Shown one piece after another: positions 1 to 9,249 of a stretch of 45,350 bases of DNA. Made by a program: the position numbers and the translations under genes. Source of the DNA: Bacteroides fragilis (lineage in GTDB: Bacteria; Bacteroidota; Bacteroidia; Bacteroidales; Bacteroidaceae). Numbering within the stretch: position 1 is the stretch's first letter; each line of letters starts with the position of its first letter. The notes below the pieces were generated by a model. The model was not told the DNA's origin. It did not search any database and saw only the letters and a program-made list of their open reading frames with translations. Location: assembly GCF_002849695.1 (NCBI RefSeq), contig NZ_CP018938.1:1-45350 (forward strand), in the 5' to 3' direction.

Positions 1-515
1 TGAACGACAAGTTCGGTATCGTTAAAGGTTTGATGACTACAGTTCACGCTGCTACTGCTACTCAGAAAACAGTAGACGGTCCTTCTAAGAAAGACTGGAG
101 AGGTGGTCGTGGTATCCTGGAAAACATCATCCCGTCTTCTACAGGTGCTGCTAAAGCTGTAGGTAAAGTATTGCCGGTATTGAACGGTAAACTGACTGGT
201 ATGGCATTCCGCGTTCCGACTTCTGACGTTTCTGTAGTTGACCTGACAGTTGTTTTGGAAAAAGCTGCTACAATGGAAGAAATCAACGCTGCTATGAAGG
301 AAGCTTCTGAAGGCGAATTGAAAGGTATCCTGGGCTACACTGAAGATGCAGTTGTTTCAACTGACTTCCGTGGTTGCGCTAACACTTCAATCTACGACTC
401 TAAAGCAGGTATCTCTTTGGATTCTAACTTCGCTAAAGTTGTTTCTTGGTATGACAACGAATGGGGTTACTCAAACAAAGTTTGTGAAATGGCTCGCGTT
501 ATCGCTGCTAAATAA
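1..515 (+). CDS. gapA: Glyceraldehyde-3-phosphate dehydrogenase, C-terminal part (5' end outside window)
   Basis: The reading frame is open from base 3, so the gene starts before the window. It encodes the C-terminal half of GAPDH, the glycolytic enzyme that oxidises glyceraldehyde-3-phosphate to 1,3-bisphosphoglycerate with NAD and phosphate. Visible family landmarks are the stretch MTTVHAATATQKTVDGPS, the GAAKAVGKVLP segment, the substrate-site FRVPTSDVSVVDL, and the C-terminal SWYDNEWGYSNK that contacts NAD. The catalytic Cys (in the SCTTN motif of the family) would lie just upstream and is not in the window. Codon use is highly biased (GCT, AAA, GGT), as expected of a strongly expressed housekeeping gene. 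A good intrinsic terminator follows, so this gene ends its transcription unit. Confidence 0.96.
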   Translation, partial: NDKFGIVKGLMTTVHAATATQKTVDGPSKKDWRGGRGILENIIPSSTGAAKAVGKVLPVLNGKLTGMAFRVPTSDVSVVDLTVVLEKAATMEEINAAMKEASEGELKGILGYTEDAVVSTDFRGCANTSIYDSKAGISLDSNFAKVVSWYDNEWGYSNKVCEMARVIAAK

Positions 516-539
516 TCAAGCTAAGATACAATATATGGA

Positions 540-573
540 AAGCTGTTTCGGGAAACTGAAACAGCTTTTTTAT
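540..573 (+). terminator. Intrinsic terminator of gapA
   Basis: A perfect 10-bp stem (540-549 pairs with 558-567, AAGCTGTTTC/GAAACAGCTT) with an 8-nt loop runs directly into a T tract. It lies 25 bp after the gapA stop codon. Confidence 0.9.
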
Positions 574-726
574 TTTACGGCTCACCCTAAAAGACGTACG
601 AAGACACGGAATGTTTATTTTACAGTTCAGCTCTTCTCTCCGTCTCCCATAGCAAAAACTACAGTGAAACACGTTAAATAAGAAGAAAACTATACGGAAG
701 TCTGTGATACTCTGTGGTGAAATTTG

Positions 727-734
727 TAATTTTG
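727..734 (+). promoter_or_regulatory. Putative sigma-ABfr -7 box for the M3 peptidase gene
   Basis: TAATTTTG matches the Bacteroides -7 consensus TAnnTTTG. No clear -33 TTTG is seen upstream. A start point about 7 nt downstream would lie before the ATG at 761 but after the ATG at 704, which supports the later start. Confidence 0.45.
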
Positions 735-760
735 TAAATGTAACATTGATATTACTTGAT

Positions 761-2817
761 ATGACAAATATAGCAAATGCACAAAATCCATTCTTCGAGA
801 AATATACGACTCCGCATGGGACCGTTCCTTTTGTTAAAATAAAAACAGAACATTATGAACCGGCCATTCGCGAAGGTATCAGCCGTCAGGCAGCAGAAAT
901 AGATGCCATCGTCAACAATCCGGAAACTCCTACATTTGCTAACACCATTCTGGCCTACGAACAGTCCGGAGAATTACTCGACCGGGTAACAACCGTATTC
1001 GGCAATTTACGCAGTGCCGAAACTAATGATGACTTGCAGCAGATTGCTCAGGAAATGATGCCGCTGCTGAGTGAGCACAGCAATAACATCAGCCTGAACG
1101 AGGCACTGTTTGAACGCATCAAAGCTGTATACCTGCAGAAAGATTCTTTAGGACTGACTCCGGAACAAATGAAACTTCTGGAAAATGCCTATGACGGATT
1201 CATCCGTCGCGGAGCCAACCTACAAGGCGAAGCTAAAGAAAAATACCGTGAATTAACCAGGGACCTGAGCAAACTAACGTTGGACTTCAGCGAAAACAAC
1301 CTGAAAGAGACCAACAACTATCAGCTGGCACTGACAGACCAGAGCCAACTGGACGGTCTGCCTGAAAGTGCTATAGAAGCCGCAGCCGAAACAGCACGCG
1401 AAAAAGGAGTGAATGGATGGGTATTCACACTGCATGCCCCCAGTTACATTCCCTTCATGACGTATGCCGACAACCGCGATTTACGCCGCGAACTCTATAT
1501 GGCCTACAATACGAAGTGTACGCACAATAATGAATATAACAACCTGGAAATTGTAAAAAGGATAGTAAATATCCACATAGAAATCGCACAATTACTGGGT
1601 TATGACAATTATGCAGAGTATACACTGAAGAAACGCATGGCCGAAACCAGCGATGCTGTATATACCCTTCTCAACCAACTGCTAGATGCTTATACTCCCA
1701 CAGCACGCAAAGAATATGAAGCAGTACAGGAGTTAGCCCGCAAAGAGCAGGGAGACGATTTTGAGATAATGCCCTGGGATTGGAGCTACTACTCCAACAA
1801 GCTGAAGGATCAGCAATTCAACATCAACGAAGAGATGCTTCGTCCCTACTTCGAACTGAACAAAGTGAAAGCGGGGTCTTCGGATTAGCCACTCGATTAT
1901 ACGGAATCACATTCCACAAGAACCCTGATATTCCGGTATATCATAAGGATGTGGATGCTTATGAAGTAATGGACAAAGACGGTAATTTCCTTGCTGTGCT
2001 CTATACGGATTTTCACCCGCGTGAAGGTAAACGCTCCGGTGCCTGGATGACAGAATTCAAAGGCCAATGGATAGAAAGCACAGGCGAGAACAGTCGCCCG
2101 CACGTATCGGTAGTGATGAACTTCACCAAGCCGACAGAAAGTAAACCGGCTTTGTTGACTTATGACGAAGTAGAAACTTTCCTCCACGAGTTCGGACACG
2201 CTTTGCATGGAATGTTTGCCAACTCAACTTACCAGAGCCTGAGCGGGACGAATGTCTATTGGGATTTCGTAGAACTCCCCTCACAGATTATGGAGAACTT
2301 CGGCATCGAGAAAGAATTTCTTCATACCTTTGCCAGCCATTATCAGACAGGAGAGCCTTTGCCCGACGAATTAATCCAGAGACTGGTAGATGCCTCTAAC
2401 TTTAATGTAGCGTATGCCTGCCTCCGCCAAGTCAGCTTCGGTCTGCTGGACATGGCATGGTATACCCGCAACACTCCATTCGACGGAGACGTAAAAGAGT
2501 ACGAACGCCAGGCATGGTCCAAAACACAGATACTGCCTATGGTACCGGAAACTTGTATGAGCACTCAGTTCTCACACATATTTGCCGGAGGATATTCGGC
2601 CGGATACTATAGCTACAAATGGGCGGAGGTTTTGGATGCGGATGCGTTCTCTCTGTTCAAGCAAAAAGGAATCTTCAACAAAGACGTAGCTGACTCCTTC
2701 CGAAGTAACATTTTGTCGAAAGGCGGAACGGAGCACCCGATGATACTTTACAAACGTTTCCGGGGACAAGAGCCTACGATCGACGCATTACTAATCAGAA
2801 ACGGAATAAAAAAATAG
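761..2817 (+). CDS. dcp: M3 family peptidyl-dipeptidase (Dcp-like), one apparent frameshift
   Basis: This is a zinc metallopeptidase of the thimet-oligopeptidase family (M3) that removes C-terminal dipeptides from oligopeptides. The zinc motif is HEFGHALHGMF, with the first His encoded at 2185, around residue 476. This agrees with the usual place of HExxH in a protein of about 680 residues; the repaired length here is 685. I chose ATG 761 (MTNIANAQNPFF) over 704, because the earlier extension is not family-like and lies across a promoter box. The frame breaks at the GGGG run at 1873-1876. One extra G gives a continuous KAGVFGLATRLYGITF, so this is probably a lost base. No clear signal peptide is seen with the chosen start, which suggests cytoplasmic action as for E. 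coli Dcp. Confidence 0.9.
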
Positions 2818-2823
2818 AAAGAA

Positions 2824-3321
2824 ATGAAATATAAATACTTATTATTATTACTTTTGATGCTCCCTTTTGTAAGTGGATGCAACGATTCGGACGATGTGAA
2901 TGGTATCTTTACCGGAAAAGTATGGAAATTGACGTATATTACCAAGAAGAACGAACATAAACCTTATGATTTCTGGGGTGACAAAGACAAGTATGAACAA
3001 TCTATCAAGAATTACATAAATAAAGAAGGTGCATACACAATCAAATTCGAAGGGGAGACCACAGACAATGTCATCAGCGGAAAGTTTAACGGAACGCTTT
3101 TGTCACATTCCTACACCGGAACCTGGAGCGCCAATGGCGAAAGCAATGCCTTCTCCGCCTCAGTAAAAGGTTCTGAAAGTGATCCGTTAGGATTCAGCAA
3201 CAAGTTTGTCGAAGGACTCAACAGAGCTACTTCGTATAAAGGAAATTACGACAACCTTTTCATCTATTACAAGGATGAGGGAGGCAGGGACTTATGTCTT
3301 GTATTTCATGTTGATAAATAA
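2824..3321 (+). CDS. Small predicted lipoprotein of unknown function
   Basis: This 165-residue protein begins MKYKYLLLLLLMLPFVSGC, a lipoprotein signal peptide with lipobox VSGC, so it should be exported and lipidated at Cys19. The mature part is polar, has no cysteine cluster or enzyme motif that I recognise, and looks like a small beta-rich domain (alternating polar and aromatic stretches such as GKFNGTLLSHSYTGTWS). The gene starts 6 bp after the dipeptidase stop and ends 11 bp before the deaminase start, so it is probably co-transcribed with both. I do not recognise the family with confidence. The frame is intact. Confidence 0.8.
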   Translation: MKYKYLLLLLLMLPFVSGCNDSDDVNGIFTGKVWKLTYITKKNEHKPYDFWGDKDKYEQSIKNYINKEGAYTIKFEGETTDNVISGKFNGTLLSHSYTGTWSANGESNAFSASVKGSESDPLGFSNKFVEGLNRATSYKGNYDNLFIYYKDEGGRDLCLVFHVDK

Positions 3322-3332
3322 TATAGCAGCGA

Positions 3333-3770
3333 ATGGACACAGCAAACAGAAAACAATCAGATTTAGACAAACGTTATATCCGAATGGCTGCCATCTGGTC
3401 GGAAAATTCTTATTGTCAGCGCCGTAAGGTTGGAGCGCTGATTGTCAAAGATAAGATGATTATCTCGGACGGATACAATGGGACGCCATCGGGCTTTGAG
3501 AATATTTGTGAAGATGATAACAATGTGACTAAACCCTATGTCCTGCATGCCGAGGCCAATGCCATCACCAAAATAGCACGCTCCAACAACAGCAGTGACG
3601 GAGCCACGATGTATGTTACAGCTTCGCCTTGCATCGAATGTGCTAAACTCATTATACAGGCAGGCATCAAACGAGTGGTATACTCCGAGCACTACCGCCT
3701 GGAAGACGGAATAGAATTGCTGAAACGTGCAGGTATCGAAGTCGTTTTCGTCGATACAAGTGAAAAATGA
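3333..3770 (+). CDS. Deoxycytidylate (dCMP) deaminase family protein
   Basis: This is a zinc-dependent cytidine/deoxycytidylate deaminase of 145 residues. It probably converts dCMP to dUMP to feed thymidylate synthesis. The zinc ligands are visible as HAEANAI (His, plus the proton-shuttle Glu) and SPCIECAK (two Cys in PCxxC). The N-terminal KRYIRMAAIWSENSYCQRRKVGALIV and YNGTPSGFEN are typical of the ComEB/dCMP deaminase group, as opposed to tRNA adenosine deaminases. The length is normal for the short bacterial form. It sits in a tight plus-strand cluster just before the carboxy-terminal protease. Confidence 0.92.
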   Translation: MDTANRKQSDLDKRYIRMAAIWSENSYCQRRKVGALIVKDKMIISDGYNGTPSGFENICEDDNNVTKPYVLHAEANAITKIARSNNSSDGATMYVTASPCIECAKLIIQAGIKRVVYSEHYRLEDGIELLKRAGIEVVFVDTSEK

Positions 3771-3836
3771 AACAACATACATAAACAACTGACTACAACA
3801 CAGCTCTACCCTGCAGTTTGTCGTCTGTAGCCAATA

Positions 3837-5576
3837 ATGATTAAAGATATGAGTACAAAGAACTCTTCACGATTTACCCCTGTCATCATTGCTATCAGTG
3901 TGGTAATCGGAATTCTGATAGGTACATTTTATGCCAAGCACTTTGCCGGTAACCGGCTCGGCATTATCAACGGATCTTCAAACAAGTTGAATGCCCTGCT
4001 ACGCATTGTCGACGACCAGTACGTGGACACTGTCAACATGACCGACCTCGTGGAGAAGGCAATGCCACAGATTCTGGCAGAGTTGGATCCCCACTCCACC
4101 TACATCCCGGCACAAAATCTGGAAGAAGTGACATCGGAACTGGAAGGCAGCTTCAGCGGTATCGGTATCCAGTTCACCATCCAGGACGACACCATACACG
4201 TGAACAGCGTTATTCAGGGAGGTCCTTCGGAAAAAGTAGGACTGATGGCAGGTGACCGCATCGTAATGGTGGACGACAGTTTATTCGTAGGGAAGAAAGT
4301 GACCAATGAACGTGCCATGCGCACTCTGAAAGGCCCGAAAGGTACTCAAGTGAAACTGGGCGTGAAGCGCGCTACGGAGAAAGAACTGCTGAACTTCACC
4401 ATCACACGTGGTGATATTCCGCAAAACACCATCGACGCAGCTTATATGCTGACAGATGACTTCGGCTATATACAAGTCAGTAAATTCGGTCGTACCACAC
4501 ATGTGGAACTACTGAACGCCATTGCTCTCCTGAATCATAAGAACTGCAAAGGGCTGATTATCGACTTACGTGGCAACACAGGAGGATACATGGAAGCCGC
4601 AGTGCGCATGGTCAACGAATTCTTACCCGAAGGTAAACTGATCGTATACACAGAAGGACGCAAATATCCTCGTGCCGACGAGTTTGCCAACGGAACAGGC
4701 AGCTGCCAGAAGATGCCTATCATCGTACTGATCGACGAAGGTTCGGCTTCAGCCAGTGAAATCTTTACCGGTGCTATCCAGGATAACGACCGCGGTATGG
4801 TTGTAGGACGCCGTTCGTTCGGCAAAGGTCTGGTACAGCAACCCATCGATTTCAGCGACGGCTCAGCTATCCGCCTGACCATTGCCCGCTACTATACTCC
4901 ATCCGGACGCTGTATCCAACGTCCTTACCAGAATGGCAAAGACCGCAACTACGAAATGGATTGGCTGACGCGTTATGAACATGGGAAATACTTCTCGAAA
5001 GACAGTATCAAGCTCGACGAAAATCTGCGCTACTCTACAGCTCTGGGACGTCCGGTATACGGTGGTGGCGGTATCATGCCGGATGTATTCGTTCCACAAG
5101 ATACAACGGGTGTTACTTCATATCTGACCGAGGTACTGAGTAAGGGACTTACCATTCAGTTCACGTTCCACTATACGGATAACAACCGCGATAAGCTGAA
5201 GAAATATGAAGATGAAGAATCATTGTTGAACTACCTGCGCCGCCAGGGACTGGTCGAACAGTTCATACGCTATGCTGACAGCAAAGGGGTCAAACGGAGA
5301 AATATTCTGATTCAGAAATCATATAAATTACTGGAAAAGAGCATTTACGGTAATATCATCTACAATATGCTGGGAAAAGAAGCCTATATTCAATATCTCA
5401 ACCAAAGCGATCAGACTGTGAAAAAGGCTGTCGAACTGCTTGAGAGCGGAGAAGCATTCCCCAAGGCTCCCGTCAGCGTAGAACCTCAAAAGGAGGAAAA
5501 GAAAGATGGAAAGAAAAAAACAACTGCGCAAGTGGATAGCACAGGAGAAGAAGAAATACTCCGACTCTACGCTTAA
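3837..5576 (+). CDS. Carboxy-terminal processing protease, S41 family
   Basis: This is a 579-residue periplasmic serine protease of the CtpA/Tsp family. An N-terminal membrane anchor (about residues 15-32, VIIAISVVIGILIGTFYA) is followed by a PDZ domain (about 90-185, with GPSEKVGLMAGDRI) and the S41 catalytic domain. The nucleophile Ser is in GSASASEIFTGA and the general-base Lys is in GRRSFGKGLVQ. A lysine-rich tail (EEKKDGKKK) follows. An alternative start is ATG 3849 (MSTKNSS). The last 71 bases overlap the start of the cyclo-ligase gene in another frame, which suggests translational coupling. The frame is intact throughout. Confidence 0.94.
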   Translation: MIKDMSTKNSSRFTPVIIAISVVIGILIGTFYAKHFAGNRLGIINGSSNKLNALLRIVDDQYVDTVNMTDLVEKAMPQILAELDPHSTYIPAQNLEEVTSELEGSFSGIGIQFTIQDDTIHVNSVIQGGPSEKVGLMAGDRIVMVDDSLFVGKKVTNERAMRTLKGPKGTQVKLGVKRATEKELLNFTITRGDIPQNTIDAAYMLTDDFGYIQVSKFGRTTHVELLNAIALLNHKNCKGLIIDLRGNTGGYMEAAVRMVNEFLPEGKLIVYTEGRKYPRADEFANGTGSCQKMPIIVLIDEGSASASEIFTGAIQDNDRGMVVGRRSFGKGLVQQPIDFSDGSAIRLTIARYYTPSGRCIQRPYQNGKDRNYEMDWLTRYEHGKYFSKDSIKLDENLRYSTALGRPVYGGGGIMPDVFVPQDTTGVTSYLTEVLSKGLTIQFTFHYTDNNRDKLKKYEDEESLLNYLRRQGLVEQFIRYADSKGVKRRNILIQKSYKLLEKSIYGNIIYNMLGKEAYIQYLNQSDQTVKKAVELLESGEAFPKAPVSVEPQKEEKKDGKKKTTAQVDSTGEEEILRLYA

Positions 5577-6036
5577 GGCATTGTCGGAGAAGGTGCTAAC
5601 CACCCTTGAAGCATACCCTGAATTCCAAAAAGGGCATACCATACTGCTCTATCACTCAATGAAGGACGAAGTACAGACTCACGCCTTCATTGAGAAATGG
5701 AGCCGGTCAAAGAAAATTATACTTCCCGTAGTGATAGGTGACGAATTGGAACTACGTGTCTACACAGGCCCTCAGGATCTTGCCATAAATTCGTATGGCA
5801 TTGCCGAACCGACAGGAACACGGTTCACCGATTACCGGGCGATCGATCTGGCAGTCATTCCGGGTGTCGCTTTTGATCGGCACGGACATCGTTTAGGGCG
5901 CGGCAAAGGTTATTATGACCGTTTACTCCCTCAGATTGCGGCACCCAAAGCCGGAATTTGTTTCCCGTTTCAATTGATTGAAGAAGTTCCTGCAGAAGAA
6001 TTTGACTTCCGCATGGATACCGTCATAGCGCAATGA
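5506..6036 (+). CDS. 5-formyltetrahydrofolate cyclo-ligase
   Basis: The 176-residue enzyme converts 5-formyl-THF to 5,10-methenyl-THF with ATP in folate one-carbon metabolism. The family signature LGRGKGYYDRLLP, preceded by DLAVIPGVAFDRHGHR, is present, and the length is normal. The start at 5506 is supported by a strong purine-rich site (AAAAGGAGGAAAAG) a few bases upstream, unusually good for Bacteroides, and it lies inside the 3' end of the protease gene. Its stop overlaps the next ATG by four bases (ATGA), so protease, cyclo-ligase and PHP phosphatase form a translationally coupled operon. Confidence 0.93.
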   Translation: MERKKQLRKWIAQEKKKYSDSTLKALSEKVLTTLEAYPEFQKGHTILLYHSMKDEVQTHAFIEKWSRSKKIILPVVIGDELELRVYTGPQDLAINSYGIAEPTGTRFTDYRAIDLAVIPGVAFDRHGHRLGRGKGYYDRLLPQIAAPKAGICFPFQLIEEVPAEEFDFRMDTVIAQ

Positions 6037-6821
6037 AAACGAATTATCATACACATACCACTCGCTGTATGCATGCCGTAGGAGACGACGAAGACTATGT
6101 GCGCAGCGCTATCAAAGGTGGTTTTCAAGAACTGGGCTTCTCTGACCATAGTCCGTGGAAGTATCATACGGACTTTGTATCGGATATACGTATGCTGCCG
6201 GAAGAATTACCGGAATATGTAGAAAGTATCCGCGCCTTGAAAGAAAAATACCGCAACCGGATCAGTATCAGAATCGGATTGGAATGTGAATATTTTCCCA
6301 AATACACCCATTGGCTGAAAGAAATCATCAAAGAATACCGGTTGGACTACATCCTTTTTGGGAACCATCATTACCACACCGACGAAAAGTTTCCATACTT
6401 CGGACATCATACTACCAACCGGGACATGCTCGACCTCTATGAGGAAAGCTCTATTGAAGGAATGGAGAGCGGACTATTCGCCTATCTGGCCCACCCCGAC
6501 CTCTTTATGCGCTCCTATCCGGAATTCGATACACATTGTACCAGCATTAGCCGCCACATCTGCCGGGCCGCGGCACGATTGAACATCCCGTTGGAATACA
6601 ATGTCGGTTATATGGCCACCAATGAAGCCCGGGAAATAATGACCTATCCCTGTCCACAGTTTTGGCACATTGCGGCCAATGAAGGATGTACAGCCATCAT
6701 CGGACTGGATGCACACAACAATCTCGATTTAGAAAATCCGGTCTATTACGACCGGGCCTGCAAAGAGCTGAAAGAGTTGAAAATGCCGGTCATAGATACG
6801 ATTCCATTTCTGGAATATTAA
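6033..6821 (+). CDS. PHP-domain phosphatase (histidinol-phosphatase HisK type)
   Basis: This 262-residue PHP phosphoesterase resembles HisK-type histidinol-phosphatases, which dephosphorylate L-histidinol phosphate in histidine synthesis. Metal-ligand motifs appear in family order: NYHTHTTRC (HxH) at the N terminus, LGFSDHSPW, GLECEYF, FGNHHYH, AHPDLF, and GLDAHN near the C terminus. The gene overlaps the cyclo-ligase stop by ATGA. No other his genes are nearby, so the physiological substrate is not certain from context. A perfect long hairpin follows the stop codon. Confidence 0.85.
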   Translation: MKTNYHTHTTRCMHAVGDDEDYVRSAIKGGFQELGFSDHSPWKYHTDFVSDIRMLPEELPEYVESIRALKEKYRNRISIRIGLECEYFPKYTHWLKEIIKEYRLDYILFGNHHYHTDEKFPYFGHHTTNRDMLDLYEESSIEGMESGLFAYLAHPDLFMRSYPEFDTHCTSISRHICRAAARLNIPLEYNVGYMATNEAREIMTYPCPQFWHIAANEGCTAIIGLDAHNNLDLENPVYYDRACKELKELKMPVIDTIPFLEY

Positions 6822-6878
6822 GCAAACAACGTTTCACTGAAACAGAGGCTTTATCCACTCAGGACAGAAGCTCTGTTA

Positions 6879-6927
6879 ACCAAGAACGAAGGCTCTGTTT
6901 GTATCAAACAGAGCCTTCGTTCTTGGT
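6879..6927. terminator. Perfect 23-bp hairpin between convergent genes, possible bidirectional terminator
   Basis: Bases 6879-6901 pair perfectly with 6905-6927 around a 3-nt TAT loop. It lies between the stops of the PHP phosphatase (+) and DUF721 (-). No T tract follows on either strand, so termination would depend on Rho or on the stem alone. A weaker repeat of part of the stem (AACAGAGGCTT at 6841 with AAGCTCTGTT at 6868) lies beside it. Confidence 0.55.
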
Positions 6928-6941
6928 AGAGATAACGGTTG

Positions 6942-7232
6942 TCAGCGAAAAATAATATTAGTAATCACCGTAGCACCGACTTTCTGGTTAAGATTACGAA
7001 CCAGCAGTTCCCTTCCCATCATCAACTCCTGACGAAGGGCAGCAGAAGTCAAATGCACATATAATACTTGATTACGAATATATAAATCTCTTGTATACGA
7101 CATTATAGTAGGTCCCAACACTGTTTCCCACGAATCCAGCAAACGCTGTTCGTTCAGTGGAGATTCCAGACTCTCTTGACGTAGATATTTCTGAATCAGT
7201 TTGCCAATAGGCTCCGCATCATTCCGTTTCAT
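6942..7232 (-). CDS. DUF721 / DciA-like protein
   Basis: This 96-residue protein has the DUF721 signature (LLDSWETVLGPTIMSYTRDLYIRNQVLYVHLTSAALRQEL). Some family members (DciA) load the replicative helicase, but the exact role in Bacteroidota is less certain. It follows recF directly: the ATG at 7232 overlaps the recF stop by four bases (ATGA), a common recF-DUF721 arrangement that suggests coupled expression of two replication/repair proteins. The frame is intact. Confidence 0.85.
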   Translation of the reverse strand: MKRNDAEPIGKLIQKYLRQESLESPLNEQRLLDSWETVLGPTIMSYTRDLYIRNQVLYVHLTSAALRQELMMGRELLVRNLNQKVGATVITNIIFR

Positions 7233-8325
7233 TGGTCTTTTTCCTCCATTTCATTAATTGCCCCGTTTTCTACACGGAACATTTTATAATCACTGCCTAC
7301 CTTATATAATATACGATCCAATGCTCACGATTTGTATCCGTTATAAAAATCTGCCCGAAATTGTCACCCGCTACCAACTTCACGATTTGTTCTACGCGCG
7401 AAGCATCCAGCTTGTCGAAAATATCATCAACAAAGGCACCGTGCTTCCCGTACGTTTCAGAAAATCAAACTGGGCAAGCTTCAACGCTACCAGATAAGTC
7501 TTGTTCTGCCCCTGTGAACCTTCCCTTTTAATGGAAAGTCACCCAGTAACATATTCAACTCGTCCTTATGTATCCCCCGGAGTGAATATCCCATAATCTT
7601 ATCCCGTACCCGACTCTCCTTCAAGACTTCAAGCAGAGAAGCCCCCCTTGCATGTGACTCGTAAGTCAGCCCTACCTGCTCCTTATCCTGCGAGATATAC
7701 GAATAGAATGACTGGAATATAGGGATAAACTCACTGATGAATGCCTCCCGCTTCCGGAACACCACCTCACCGGCCTGTGCCATCATTTCCTCCCAAACCA
7801 AAAACAATTCTTCTTCCACCGGCTGTTCACTCTCAGCAGCGTATTTCGTTGCACCAATGCTTTATTGTAACGGATCAAAGCATCCAGATACTCTTTGTCA
7901 TACTGTGAAATAACCACATCCATAAACCGGCGCCGCTCGTCACTACCACCGGCTATCAATTCCGAATCGGCCGCGAAACCATTACCAAGGGAATAAATCC
8001 GATGTGATCCGACAACGGAATATTCTTTCTTATTGCGTTTGAATTGTTTTTTCGACCTGCGCTTCATTCCACAATAAATCTCCTCAGGCGTTCCGTCCAT
8101 CGCCTCGTAGAACCCCTGAATCACAAAAAAGTCCTGTTCGTGACGAATATTCTGCGAATCAATCGGATTTCCGACACTTTTACAAAAAGACAGAAGTAGA
8201 CAGCATCGAGCAGGTGGTTTTTCCCATCCGTTCTGTCCGAAAAAGCAGTTCAACTTAGCCGAAAAATTCAGTTCCACCTGCTCCAGATTCTTATAATTCA
8301 GTATAGATATACGCTTCAGTATCAT
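7229..8325 (-). CDS. recF: DNA replication/repair protein RecF, many apparent frameshifts
   Basis: RecF is an SMC-like ATPase that helps load RecA at gapped DNA. The start MILKRISILNYKNLEQVELNFSAK and the segment DSELIAGGSDERRRFMDVVISQYDKEYLDALIRYNKALVQRNTLL are typical. The sequence as given cannot encode a whole protein. Missing bases are inferred near 8227, 8215, 8194 (scrambling the Walker A loop to GQNGWEKPPAR), 8015 (two), 7972, 7831, 7527, 7428 and 7320. Ten added bases give about 368 residues, the usual length, with Walker A GMGKT and a Walker B DDIFDKLD region, ending at the ATGA overlap with DUF721. The even restoration of length argues for sequence error, not decay. Confidence 0.85.
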
Positions 8326-8347
8326 GTATGCACATTGAGTTTGGTTA

Positions 8348-8355
8348 CAAAAGTA
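8348..8355 (-). promoter_or_regulatory. Putative -7 box for recF
   Basis: Read on the minus strand this is TACTTTTG, matching TAnnTTTG, 23 bp upstream of the recF ATG. No good -33 box is seen. Confidence 0.4.
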
Positions 8356-8405
8356 GAAAGATTTTCGGGTTTTAGGCCGTAAAACAAAAAAAGATGCCTC
8401 TAAAT

Positions 8406-8436
8406 TTCGTTTATATATATAAAAAAACTACTTTTG
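8406..8436 (+). promoter_or_regulatory. Putative promoter of the TPR protein gene
   Basis: The -7 box TACTTTTG (8429-8436) matches TAnnTTTG. A weak -33 box TTCG lies 19 bp upstream at 8406-8409. It is divergent from the recF promoter and 47 bp before the ATG at 8484. Confidence 0.5.
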
Positions 8437-8483
8437 CTGACCAAAATATCCAGTTGAAAAAATAACAAAAAGAACATATAAAA

Positions 8484-9165
8484 ATGGCAGAACAAAAGAA
8501 CCACAACAACGAACTGAATGTGGAAGATGCACTGACACAGTCGGAAGCATTTCTTGTTAAAAACAAAAAAGCAATCATTGGCGCCGTTGTAGCCGTAATC
8601 GTAATCGTAGCAGGCGTGATCCTCTACAAGAATTTCTATGCAGAACCCGTGAAGAAAAAAGCGCAGCTGCTCTTTCAAAAGCGAACAGTACTTTGAACAA
8701 AGCGCATACGAGCAGGCACTGAACGGTGATAGTATCGGTTCTATCGGTTTCCTGAAAGTAGCCGATCAATTCAGCGGTACCAAAGCAGCCAACCTGGCAA
8801 AAGCTTATGCCGGCATCTGCTACCAGAATTTAGGTAAATATGACGAAGCAATCAAAGCACTCGACGGCTTCAGCGGAGACGACCAGATGGTGGCTCCTGC
8901 CATTCAGGGTGCCATTGGCAACTGCTACGCTCAGTTAGGCCAACTCGACAAAGCAGCTTCAACCCTTCTGAAAGCAGCAGACAATGCTGATAACAGCACT
9001 CTGAGCCCCATCTTCCTACTGCAAGCCGGAGAAATCCTGATGAAGCAAGGCAAAAACGATGATGCTGTAAAAGCCTTCACCAAGATCAAAGACAAATACT
9101 TCCAGTCTTATCAGGCTATGGACATCGATAAGTACATCGAGCAAGCCAAACTGCTGAAAAAATAA
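8484..9165 (+). CDS. Membrane-anchored tetratricopeptide repeat protein, apparent frameshifts
   Basis: The N terminus MAEQKNHNNELNVEDALTQS is followed by one membrane segment (about residues 30-48, AIIGAVVAVIVIVAGVILY) and then TPR helices with typical pairs such as AYAGICYQNLGKYDEAIKAL, AIGNCYAQLGQLDKAASTLL and AGEILMKQGKNDDAVKAF. It is likely an envelope scaffold resembling YfgM-type proteins; the partner is unknown. The frame is lost around 8650-8685. Two missing bases (one C in CCC near 8648, one G near 8683) restore SKAEQYFEQSAYEQALNGDS and a total of 227 residues. A strong terminator follows. Confidence 0.85.
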
Positions 9166-9191
9166 TAACGGGTATATACCTTATTATATAG

Positions 9192-9225
9192 AAAGCTACC
9201 CAAACGAACCTGGGTAGCTTTTTTT
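9192..9225 (+). terminator. Intrinsic terminator after the TPR gene
   Basis: AAGCTACCCA (9193-9202) pairs perfectly with TGGGTAGCTT (9211-9220), with an 8-nt loop and a run of seven T's. Confidence 0.92.
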
Positions 9226-9249
9226 AAACCAACCAAAAACATATATATT

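Noticed and set aside
346..681. Plus-strand ORF overlapping the end of gapA
   Set aside because: It lies mostly inside gapA and its terminator in another frame, with no family resemblance.
1870..1880. Programmed frameshift in the M3 peptidase gene
   Set aside because: The G run could look slippery, but more than a dozen other genes show the same kind of single-base loss, so error is the simpler explanation.
6686..6955. 89-codon ORF across the PHP stop and long hairpin
   Set aside because: It shadows the PHP gene and then reads through the hairpin; no initiation signal or recognisable domain.
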